Shown: piece by piece, positions 10,393-20,278 of the stretch
How the letters are laid out: every line of letters begins with the position of its first letter
Numbering within the stretch: position 1 is the stretch's first letter
Assembly: GCF_000006445.2 (NCBI RefSeq)
Contig: NC_006046.2
Location: 62,001-126,000 of the forward strand
Reading direction: 5' to 3'
DNA: 64,000 nucleotides
From: Debaryomyces hansenii CBS767
Taxonomy: Eukaryota > Ascomycota > Pichiomycetes > Serinales > Debaryomycetaceae
Translations under genes and position numbers: made by a program
The notes under the pieces: generated by a model
Seen by the model: only the letters and a program-made list of their open reading frames with translations
The model's database searches: none
What the model was told of the DNA's origin: nothing

Positions 10393-12814
10393 ATGGCAGT
10401 CAAAACCCATACAGTTGCAGGTATAGTAGCCACAGAAATCCATTGGAATATCTGAAATCATCGCCGTATACAGTTTTTCCAAGCTGTATTAATTATATTG
10501 TTATGCCAATTAGTATACTATCGAATTCTTAAGTTACAACAACCCAAGGTTATCGCTGAGGTTGTTACAGGGATAATTCTAGGACCATCAGTAATGGGTC
10601 ACATTCCAAACTTCAAAAGCGTTGTTTCCCAGAAGAATCCATTCCTGGTTGACTTTAATGGCCAATATAGGAATTATCTTATTTTTATTCATTATCGGAC
10701 TAGAAGTGTATATTTCGTTTATCAAGAAGAATCTAAAGGTGGCGATTAGTGTTGGAATAATAAATATGGCTGTTCCGTTTGCTTTGGGATGTGGTATTGC
10801 AAAAGGTATCTATACTACGTATAGAATGGATTCTACCGAACTACCACCAATATAGTTCGTATATGGTATTTATTTCCTTGACCATGTGTATTACAGTGTT
10901 TCCCGTTTTCGCTCGTATTTTAACAGAATTGAATTTAATAACTGATACAGTGGGCACAATTGTGTTAGCTGCGGCAATTACAAATGATTTGACATTGCCG
11001 ATCTTATTAGCACTAGTAGTTACTTTGGTCAGTGCTTCAAATGCTGTAAATACAGTTTATATATTGCTATTGACGGTTGCGTAGTTCTTATTTTTATGTT
11101 TTTCAGTTAGATTGGCTATGAAATTTTGTTTACAGAGATTTACCAATGATTTGATTTCAGGAGAGTTATTTATTTTAGCGACAGTCTTTATCTCAGCATT
11201 TTTCACTGATATTATTGGCGTGCATCCCATATTTGGGGCATTTATGGTTGGTGTTATTGTACCTAGGACAAATGGATATGTGATAAAAATCACCGAGAAA
11301 TTAGAAGATTTGGTACACATTGTCTTAATTCCTATTTATTTCGCTTTAGCTGGATTAAATGTGAATATAGGATTATTGAACAGGGCAATTGATTGGGCCT
11401 ATACAATAGGTATAATATTGTTAGCAATGGTAGGCAAGATATTTGGAGGGTTATTGCTGGAAAGCTTAATAAATTACTTTGGCGTGAGTCATTAGCGGTC
11501 GGTGTTTTGATGTCATGTAAAGGAATTGTTGAAATTGTTGTTTTAACCGTAGGATTGAACGCCGGAATTATTACTCAAAGGGTATACTCAATGTTTATTG
11601 TAATGACATTACTACCTTTATGACTACTCCTTTGACTTTATTAGTTTATCCTTGAATACAGACTTCGAGTCGAAAAATTCTTGAAAGGTGAAACATCCTT
11701 GGATAGTACTCCAATAATAAAAGTAAGTTCGTCAGATTCAGGACCTCTTGCCTCCGGAAATGATTTACACGAGTTTCATTCATTAGAAGATATTGATATA
11801 GATCAATTGGACCATTTTCGAATTTCAAAATTAGTCGTGTTATTAAGAGATATACATTCCATCTCACACTTAATGTCATTCACTCATGATATATCGATGT
11901 TAAGTGACAACGCACATAATAATTATAGTATTGATATAAAGGCAGTACATTTGAGAGAATTCAGATCAAGGACATCACATTTATTGGAAGCTTTATATCA
12001 AGATTACATTACTAACTTTAATGAAGACAAACTTCATAAATCTTCGTCTTTACTAACAATTATGAAGATGTTTAATGAATTATTAGGGAATCATTTCACA
12101 TCGAGGTCAGTATTATCTACATTTAAAAATCATATTTTTACTATTAATGACCAGATTTCTGAGGCATCTGAATTGCTAGTTTGCACTATTAATAAAAACG
12201 AATTAGCAAGCAATCTTTCTAATAGCAGTAATTTTAACTGCGAAGATTCAGAACGTGCATTATATGGGAAGCATTTTCATTCATGTGCTCATTTTGGATT
12301 ATTTGTAACCAATGAAGATAAGCCTTCTTCTAAGGAAATTATTAAGGATAAGGTATGCATATTGAACTCTTTTGAGAATGAAGAACCACGATCAATCTTT
12401 GGTATCGACTCAGTTAATCTTGTTTTACATCATGATAACTTTTTAAGTGCGAGTGATTTGTTAACCTTAAATGTCGTCTATAAATTGGCATTTAATCTAT
12501 TATCGGTTAACATTTTTATAAATACGTCGTCATCACTGTCTTCTGGGCTTGAAGAAAAAATTAGGTCTCTTTTTCTGCACAGCACAAAAGCACATTTGTC
12601 AATTCACTATACTAAAGAAAACAGCATAAAGGAAGACGTCTTGAGGGCAAGCACTCACTCGAGCAATGAGATCTTTGTAGTACCTAATAATTTGGCTAAG
12701 GATGAAAAAGATGAAATGTTTTCGAATTCCGTTAATGAATTAATTGATCTAAGCGAAACTGAAGGGTTCAATGTTTTAGTTGTTAAAGCTGTATCTTTTT
12801 TGAATAATATATAG
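10393..12814 (+). pseudogene. KHA1: KHA1-like K+/H+ antiporter pseudogene
   Basis: Conserved blocks of the yeast Kha1 cation/proton antiporter run in order across three frames: QPKVIAEVVTGIILGPSVMG, ANIGIILFLFIIGLEV, VFPVFARILTELNLI, FFTDIIGVHPIFGAFMVG, GVLMSCKGIVEIVVLTVGLN, then a hydrophilic C-terminal domain open for 377 codons (11681-12814). The span of about 807 codons is close to full length. Visible lesions include frame changes near 10445, 10476, 10620 and 10650, a stop plus shift near 10855, a TAG in place of a family Trp at 11082-11084, a one-base loss near 11458 and further shifts near 11615-11655. In addition, the normally GW pair after ITND reads LP. Kha1 works in Golgi and endosomal K+/pH balance. 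The copy cannot make a membrane antiporter. An intact paralogue elsewhere would explain tolerance of the loss. Confidence 0.88.
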
Positions 12815-13467
12815 ATTTCAGAATTATCTAATATTAATCACAACCAATTATCAATTTTCGAGATTTGAGAGGGTGTGTTTGGGGATTTGAATATAATTGC
12901 ATATTTAAAATTAACTTATGTGGTAGTAGTCAAAATAATGAATACTCTGCAGCATCATATAAATAGCTAATTCGACATTTATCTTGACAGAAGAAAATGA
13001 ACTCCTTTGTTTCCAGAGTGTAAGATAATATTGTCATTTATTACAAAATTCGTGAAGTAAACTAATCATGTAATTAAAATGGTTCCAACACCGATTTTAG
13101 CATGTACTCAGGAAACAGTAAAATTTTCAATGGAATTATGTGTGCATTAATAATGTAAAAATGAAGTTATTTGCAGCACAGCGCGAAAAAGGATCACAAA
13201 AAGTGATATGATACCGTTCCAATGGTTTGGCAACCACCGTTCTACAGTTATCATTATAACACATAAAAAACACACATAAGTTCAATATTCCGAAGAAAAG
13301 CTCCTAGATGGGTCTATTATTCATGGAATGTACTCTACATCATGGTAATACTAACTACAAGCTCTAATTCATAAATTAGCGGAATGGTTCCAGTCTTAAA
13401 ATGCAGTTAGAAATTTTGGCCCATTTTTTTTTTCGCACTGTCGAGGTTCCGCTTTCCAAAAGTTGTG
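12815..13467. other. intergenic region
   Basis: AT-rich and without a recognisable gene. It separates two relics and may be entirely decayed sequence. Confidence 0.35.
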
Positions 13468-13930
13468 TCAAGGTTCAATACCTTTCATTAATATCTTGTA
13501 GGCATTGCTCTTTCCCGGTCCTGTAGGACTAACCACGAGCAAATCTGTAAACCTCAAGGCGTCGGTGACGGTGTCCGAATAGAATGATCCAAATTCAAAG
13601 AAGCCGTAGAGACGCCGGCTCATCTCGTCGAACACCACCTTTCCGAGATTGAGTGGTTGAAAAATTTGGACGTGCTGAAGCATATCCAACTTATGTGATC
13701 TTCTCTCCGTCAAGAAGACCCTCGTGAAGAAAACCTACGCCTGCAGCAAGTAGCCTGGAGTGTACCTATGGCCGACAAACTTCTCGCTGACCTGCTCTAT
13801 GAATTTGTACACTTGAGCACTATGGCGGATTCCAAGCTCGTACGTAAACAAAAGAGTCTTGATCTTATCTTCTCTTGACAACTTCTTCAAGTCGAAATAG
13901 ACTCTATTTGATTTTGCTTGATAATGTTAC
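13468..13930 (-). pseudogene. helicase-like fragment with P-loop, GC-richer than surroundings
   Basis: A minus-strand frame of about 150 codons, interrupted by one TAG near 13738-13740, ends in TDLLVVSPTGPGKSNAYKIL. PTGxGKS preceded by a hydrophobic strand is motif I of superfamily 2 helicases, including RecQ. The upstream part (GIRHSAQVYKFIEQVSEKF, then LYGFFEFGSFYSD before the P-loop) resembles the region before the helicase domain in telomere-linked RecQ-type proteins; that comparison is from memory and tentative. All later helicase motifs are missing, so this is a fragment. Codons are clearly richer in G and C than in neighbouring genes, which suggests foreign or mobile-element origin. 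It lies between two other relics. An unrelated ATPase is possible. Confidence 0.5.
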
Positions 13931-14163
13931 CCGTATTTATTTCCAACCAGGCGCGTGGAAGATGATATCAAGCTGCATTTTTCTCGTCAATGGTCTAAGA
14001 TACTACTGCTAGACTTTACCTGTACGTTAAAAGTATTGGTGAAATGGATAATAGAAGTGGTACTCTTTGATTCAAATTACACAAAGAAGTAAATTTGTAC
14101 GACTTAGTGATAGTTTCTTTTGGTTAAAGTTACAATGAGCTTCTTAATAAATATGGCTTGTAG

Positions 14164-15060
14164 ATGAAACTTCCAGAAAAAGGAAGAAACAGAACTCTGC
14201 TTGTGACTTCAGTAAAAGAAAGAAAGTAGAATGTGATAAAGGTAATCTTTATTCAAGTTGTTAGGATATAAAAATCTCAATTGTATCGGTACATCTAGTG
14301 GTAACAAAGTAACCTTGGCTATTCTGGTAGATGCTCTGCTACTGAGCTACACGAAGAGTTCCAAAACTTGAAAAGAGAAATAAGTAGGCTTGAAAGAATG
14401 GTTATGTTTTCCAGTGTACCTTCAATTATGCCTCTTAACATACATCAAGCTCACATCATCTAACCAATTACAGGCTAACAATTCCCCATTTTATTTTGTT
14501 GGATACAATCCTATAGCTAAGTATGAAGATGCAATAAATTTTCATAATGTATACGCATCCGCTGACTATCTAACAATATCAAACCATTTCAACGTTGGTC
14601 CTTTATCGTGGATTTCTTTACTGCAAAAGGATTCGGGATTGAGGCTTTTATCAGATTTCATGGATATTAAGAAAAGATATATTAGAAAATTAAATGATTC
14701 TCTGCTTCACAATAGGGACAGAAAAGAAGATTCTGAAGGACAATCAGACTTTCATTGCCAAACCAAAGAGTCATATGGACACTAAAAAGAGATTCTTCGA
14801 TCATTTGTATCATATGTTTCCTTTTCTTGACGAATTTCTCTTCAAAGATGATATATCAAACATTATTGGTTCTGAAAGCTTTGATGAGCATTGTATAAAT
14901 ACTCTAAAGGTCAAAAAAAAAATAGATTTCGCTCGTTTAGGGTTGTTATTGATTATTTTAAGGTCAAGAACAATATATATCTTACCTACTTTGGGGGTAA
15001 AATAATACCGAAGATGAATCACTTGCTTTGAATTATTACACGATTGGGACGTCCTCTTGA
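14164..15060 (+). pseudogene. Zn2Cys6 transcription factor relic, truncated
   Basis: The start shows a decayed zinc cluster: SACDFSKRKKVECDKGN keeps two of the first three cysteines, with Ser replacing the second. Stops follow, then a recognisable linker coiled coil (ELHEEFQNLKREISRLERMV) and blocks of the fungal regulatory domain (VGPLSWISLLQKDSGLRLL, then KKRFFDHLYHMFPFLDEF, then IDFARLGLLLIILR and NNTEDESLALNYYTIGTSS). The blocks lie in different frames, with breaks near 14240, 14450, 14740 and 15000. Homology ends near 15060, so more than half of a normal gene is gone. It sits beside the helicase-like fragment and the dead antiporter, forming a 5-kb patch of relics. Confidence 0.72.
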
Positions 15061-15712
15061 TATTAATTTCTCGAATTCAATATTATTCTGATTCTAAAAC
15101 CTTCCTAATTCAATTTACAGAAAACGGACGGGAAAAGCTCATTAGTGTGTACTTCTGTAAGGAAATGTTGGTTAGTCCAATTTAATTCATATCTCAATCA
15201 AATGAATTCATTTAATCAAAGCCTTTAAATTACTACAATGAGTAAATTTCATATTCAGTGCCACGTTCAATTTTTAATTAGGTTGATTTAAACTAAGGAA
15301 AGAGGAAAGAATCGCATATAATTGGAGAAACATAGATGACGGATAACCCATATTGGTCAGATTAGCCTTATCAATGACCTTTCCTCTCACTTATTAGTCA
15401 TTACTGAATCGACAATTCTTGAAACATACATATACTACGATACTAATTTTTGAATAAAAAAAGTAAGTTACTAGTCGTCATGTTAGAAATAAACTACAAG
15501 CTTGCTAATGCAACTATATATATATATTCCTGACTGGAGAACGTGATATATCAGGCTTTTTTAAACCTACAGCAATTATAACCTAATAATTGGTTAGACA
15601 TAGCAATTGTAACTTTAACCTTCCATTAGAAGAGAATTTTTCTATAATATTTAAACACATTGTTTCTCACTTATGTATACAGTTCCTATTATATCAATTA
15701 ATATTAGTAAAA
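15061..15712. other. intergenic region with Hsp31-like promoter
   Basis: No further regulator homology is clear. A TATATATATAT stretch near 15516-15526 could act as the TATA region of the next gene. An in-frame open leader runs upstream of the ATG at 15713 but does not match the family. Confidence 0.35.
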
Positions 15713-16423
15713 ATGGTTAAAGCATTAATAGCAGTGACATCGCATCATGATACATTTTACGAGAACGGGTCCAAAACAGGGGTATTTGTGAGCGAGGCAT
15801 TACACCCATTTTTGGTATTTAAAGAAAACAATATTGAATCAGATTTTGTCTCTGAAAATGGAACCTTTGGATATGACGTAAACTCGCTTGATCCTATGTT
15901 TCTTAATGGAAAAGATTTGGATGTATTCAATAATAAAAGTTCCGACTTCAATGTCTCAATTTCAAATATGAAAAAGGCTTCGCAAATAAATCCAGACGAA
16001 TATCAAATTATATTTTTTCCTGGAGGCCATGGTACAGCTTTTGATTTTCCCCAAGCCGAGGGGTTGCACAAAGTTGCTCAGAATATTTGGAAGAACAACG
16101 GCATAATAGCTGCTGTTAGTCACGGTTCCAATATTTTCGATGGATTATACGACCCAGAAAACCCCAGTAAATTATTGGTTGAAAGCAAAACAATTACTGG
16201 ATTCACCCATGAGGGAGAGGAAATTATTGGTGTTGATCGAACGTTGAAAAAAGATCATCTTGGTTCGATTGAAGAATTATGTAAGAGATTGGGTGCAAAT
16301 TTTAGTCGGCCAGATGCACCTTTTGAAGAGCATGTAGTAACTGATGGCAGAATTATAACAGGCTCTAATCCAGCGTCTGCAGTATCTACAGCACTTAAGG
16401 CTGTTGAATTAGTGGGGTCATGA
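15713..16423 (+). CDS. DJ-1/PfpI family protein, Hsp31-like, Ser in place of catalytic Cys
   Basis: The 236-residue product matches yeast Hsp31 (237 residues) along its length: SHHDTFYENGSKTGVFVSEAL at the start (E28 at the conserved site), FFPGGHGTAFDFP in the middle, and ITDGR- and NPASA-like motifs at the end. Hsp31 is a glutathione-independent glyoxalase III and chaperone using a Cys-His-Glu triad. Here the nucleophile elbow reads AAVSHGSN: Ser136 replaces Cys (codon AGT at 16118-16120, one base from TGT), next to His137, with Glu169 retained. Glyoxalase activity should therefore be lost or greatly reduced, while chaperone or binding roles could persist. I chose the ATG at 15713 because it gives the family length; the open frame upstream to 15590 does not resemble the family. 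The reading frame is otherwise intact. Confidence 0.88.
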   Translation: MVKALIAVTSHHDTFYENGSKTGVFVSEALHPFLVFKENNIESDFVSENGTFGYDVNSLDPMFLNGKDLDVFNNKSSDFNVSISNMKKASQINPDEYQIIFFPGGHGTAFDFPQAEGLHKVAQNIWKNNGIIAAVSHGSNIFDGLYDPENPSKLLVESKTITGFTHEGEEIIGVDRTLKKDHLGSIEELCKRLGANFSRPDAPFEEHVVTDGRIITGSNPASAVSTALKAVELVGS

Positions 16424-17928
16424 TTTTTCCTTATGTTCTTAACTAGTTCTTTTGAATTTCGTTAATAGTTGATCAACTAGCGTATGCAAATCAATATTTC
16501 ATACTATTAATATATTTGTAGATATGAATTCATACAATAAATCGTTTTTTTTTGGAATTTTGGAGTATACTATTGACAGTGTTTAATAAGATTTCTTCTG
16601 GGTATATTTGTATCTCAAATTAATTCTAAAAGAATTCATATATTCTCAAGATTGCAATGAATTATAAAATCGCCCTTTTTAAACCCTGAAAATAAATCCT
16701 TTGTGATATTCCACAAGGTTATATCATAGTACTATTAATAAGAAAATACCGGCTGATAAAAACAACTTCAAAAATCTCTTCATACATGATGAAATAAATG
16801 GAATTAATGAGACATTACCATTTATATTCTGAAATATGTAGCAATAACATATTCACCACTACAATTTCTGGAAAATTGTGTAGAAAATGTAAAACTCTCA
16901 CATAGCTTTGATAACTGCTGTATCTAATCTGCAATATACGATTATTTTAAATTTTTATATTCTTGTGGTAGAGTATATTGCATTACTCATTAGCTATATA
17001 TGTGAAGATTTTTGGAACAAATTTCCATTACGTCTAAGATTCTACATTAATATCACAATAGAAATCAAATATATGAAGTCATTAAACATCTATGTTTATT
17101 ACACAAGAAGCTTGATTTAGACTATTTGCTTCTTGTGTTCTAAAGGGATCTTCTAATTGTAAACTTAAAGTCAAAATCTCACAAGGCCAGATAGTATTTT
17201 TCAATTAGCCAACTCAATTGATAAATCAAAAACGAGAGCTTTCAAGGATGTTATAAGAACCACTCATATCTAGATATAAAAGACGGATCTGTTTTTATAA
17301 ATCTATTTATGCACAATAGTACCTACTTCTAAATTAAGACATAATATAGGGGCAACTATTTTCTTAGATTAACTGATATCTTGCTTAACGAGAAAAATCT
17401 TCTTCTATATTCTAGTCTTTTTAAGCATGTTGACATTAATAGATATAATGGTCATAACAATCGTTTTAATTCTGCGATCGGAAGATTCAAAATCAAATCT
17501 GATGCTATTCGGGCGCCTATAGAATTTTTATTACAGAGAGTTTGCATTTGAGAAGCTTTAATTAATACTTTTGAACAATAACAGTTATTGTTTTTTATAG
17601 GTTTAATCATTTGTTGCCTTTGAATATTCTCGCAGGTAAATTTTAATTTTTGATGCAGTTCACATTTAGACAATGTGGGGTAATCAAATAATCAAATGTA
17701 ACATTACATTTTTAAATTCAGCTGTAATCTGAAGTCCCATAGCCAAAAGAAGTAATTCATTATACCAAATTGGAACAATGCAGATTAAAAGAAGTTGTTT
17801 GCAATGAGGAGAATGCAACAACACCAAGTACCTCTCTGTCGATTTTACTGTCTCATATATATATATATATATATATATACTGCAGCCAAAGATGATTCAT
17901 AGAACCAACTAGAAGCAATAAAAGAAGA
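16424..17928. other. 1.5-kb AT-rich intergenic region
   Basis: No gene I can support. Short frames at 16908-17120 and 17452-17673 look like chance. A long AT repeat lies at 17855-17879, about 50 bp before the epimerase gene. Confidence 0.4.
17855..17879. repeat. (AT)12 dinucleotide repeat in promoter
   Basis: Twenty-five bases of perfect alternating AT, ending 49 bp before the epimerase ATG, where a TATA element is expected. Repeat length may vary between strains and alter expression. Confidence 0.9.
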
Positions 17929-19155
17929 ATGAAACTATTTACTGTAATTATTGTTTTAGTCTCGATCAATTTAGTTAATGCATTATCGTTCAACGGCTCG
18001 GATATTTTAGCGAATGACAATCATGGAGGAAAAAATATGAGCAACAACTCAAACCCTCATGTTGATTTCTATTCCATTAAAGCTAGTGGTATTAGGGCAA
18101 CATTCATGCCTTACGGTGCTAGGTTAACACATTTATTAGTAAAAGATAGAGATGGTAACCCACAGGATGTAGTTGTGGGGTATGACAAAGGAGACGCATA
18201 TATCAATGATACTGATACGGTTCATTCTTACTTTGGTGCAGTTGTAGGACGATACGCAAATCGTATCAAGAAAGGTACGTTTGAAATTGACGATGAAACA
18301 TACCATGTTCCTAGGAATGAAAATAACGGAACTAACACGCTTCATGGTGGAACTGTTGGATATGATCAACGCAACTGGACTGTTACATCATATAATGAAT
18401 CTAGCATTACATTTATGCTTGAAGATAATGGATATGAAGGCTTCCCAGGTAGCGTTATCACTTATGCGACTTATGCAGTGAAGACTAGAGACAGGCGGCC
18501 AATATTGACTACTAGGCTAGTGAGCATTCCTTTGGATGGTGCTACCCCAATTCTGCTTTCGAACCACATATACTGGAGTTTAAACGCTTTTACCGATGCT
18601 CGAAATCCTACAGTTTTAAATGATACTTTGTCGCTTCCATATTCAAACAGATACATTGAAACCGATAAATTTTTGGTTCCGACGGGTGACATTAACCTTG
18701 TTCAAGATAAAGCTGGAACAGATTTCATTGAAGCCATTGAATTAGGAACTAACATTAAGCAAGCAGTAGGGGGTTGTGGTCCAAAATGCACTGGCCTCGA
18801 TACTGCATTTATTTTGGATCGTCCAAGGTATTCAGGTCCCGAGTCAACAGACTTGGTCCTTCTTACTTTACAATCAAATAAAACGGGGATTAAAATGGAG
18901 TTAAAAACAAACCAACAGTCTTTACAGATATACAGTTGCGACGGACAAGATGGTACAATTCCAGTCAAGAAAAGCCAACAACATGGAAATGATACAACAT
19001 ATTTAGAACAGTATGGATGTGTTGTGATTGAGCCACAACAATGGATTGATGGTATTAATAACCCACAATGGGCACAGAATGAATTTCAAGTATATGGTGT
19101 TGACACCCAACCAGCAGTTAATTTTGCTCTGTATGAATTCAGTTCTTTTGAATAG
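17929..19155 (+). CDS. secreted aldose 1-epimerase (galactose mutarotase-like)
   Basis: This 408-residue protein begins with a clear signal peptide (hydrophobic IIVLVSINLV, likely cut after Ala18), so it enters the secretory pathway. The body is the galactose mutarotase fold that interconverts alpha and beta anomers of aldoses: MPYGARLTHLLVKD, GRYANRIKKGTF, THTLHGG-like NTLHGG, the catalytic-His motif LSNHIYWSL, and the C-terminal VVIEPQQWIDGINNP containing the catalytic Glu. Several N-x-S/T sites are present, fitting glycosylation. A paired-Cys insert (GGCGPKCTG) and the later CDG and GCVV cysteines may form disulfides, as expected outside the cell. The tail EFQVYGVDTQPAVNFALYEF is typical of fungal secreted mutarotases. 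The substrate is probably an external hexose or oligosaccharide end. It is intact and stands alone. Confidence 0.9.
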   Translation: MKLFTVIIVLVSINLVNALSFNGSDILANDNHGGKNMSNNSNPHVDFYSIKASGIRATFMPYGARLTHLLVKDRDGNPQDVVVGYDKGDAYINDTDTVHSYFGAVVGRYANRIKKGTFEIDDETYHVPRNENNGTNTLHGGTVGYDQRNWTVTSYNESSITFMLEDNGYEGFPGSVITYATYAVKTRDRRPILTTRLVSIPLDGATPILLSNHIYWSLNAFTDARNPTVLNDTLSLPYSNRYIETDKFLVPTGDINLVQDKAGTDFIEAIELGTNIKQAVGGCGPKCTGLDTAFILDRPRYSGPESTDLVLLTLQSNKTGIKMELKTNQQSLQIYSCDGQDGTIPVKKSQQHGNDTTYLEQYGCVVIEPQQWIDGINNPQWAQNEFQVYGVDTQPAVNFALYEFSSFE

Positions 19156-20278
19156 AACAATGAATATTTTTAATATCAGATTTCTGGGTTACTCTGATAT
19201 TCAACCTTCTGGGATGTCTGATCAATATAACTGAAATAGAATTTTGACATATAGTAATCTTTCTAAACATAAATGAGGTACTAGAAATTCAAAAATTCAA
19301 AATAAGGAATATCTATTTCGTTAACCATTATAAAATATATTCTTTTTTATTTACTTTTTGTTTACGTTAACAATTACATTAGAACTAATATTTGTAGCTT
19401 TCACGATTAAGTTTTCAAGAGACTGGATTACCTGTTGTGAATACATTTGATAAGTATAAAAGGAATCAATTAGAGTATTGTAAAAATCCTTTTAACTAAT
19501 ACATGTTTTTCAACCCATTTTCGTTGTACGGAAATAAAGCTCAATTAGGGAACTGATAAACGTTTATAGATGCCTTCTTATACATATTTGACCGACAATA
19601 AAGGTATAATGGACGCGCGAGACAAATGCCGCAAATTTCCATTTATGGGAATTCTACTTGGCATTGCGTTGTAGAAATGCACATTTAACTTCATCCTAAA
19701 CATATTAGACGGATAATCAGGACATATAGCTTGTGACATGAACTCTTAAAAACTTTTCAGCCAATCTATTAATTGGCTATATATATATATTTCAATTTTT
19801 AAAGTACTACAAAGGCTCACGCAAGAAATATTATTCAAGAGCAAATATCTCCCTGCTTATGTTCAAGTTTTCATGGACTCAAATACCCGGTTAAAGAACG
19901 ACAATTCTATAATAGAGTATCAATACGTTATAATCATTTTGTCAGCGTTAGAAAATCTCACTTTTCCAAACTTCATTTTTATTATTGTGTAATACTCTGT
20001 AGTAATCTCAATATTGGCAGAAAAGCGCTGTTGATATTCAGTCTTATCATTTTACGCTAATATTGATATTTGAGCGCTATCCTAAGAGTCCGACATTCTA
20101 TCTATTCTTTTTATACGAGTTATCTCTACAGTTGGTTTACTATTCACTTTTTATTACGAATATTAATTCATATATAATTTAAAATATCTGAGTTAACAGT
20201 AGTAATTTCTTTTGCTTTTATCTAGCATACTTCAAGATATGGTTATTGTAAATAACTAACACATCAATAGGTCAGAAT
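19156..20278. other. 1.1-kb spacer between convergent genes
   Basis: Both flanking genes end here, so no promoter is needed, yet the spacer is long. I find no gene. A TATATATATATAT stretch lies near 19780. The spacer may hold a non-coding transcript or decayed sequence. Confidence 0.35.

Noticed and set aside
14326..14356. tRNA-like D-arm (minus strand GTAGCTCAG...AGAGC)
   Set aside because: No matching anticodon or T-arm (no GGTTCGA box) follows, and the stretch fits the coding frame of the regulator relic on the plus strand.
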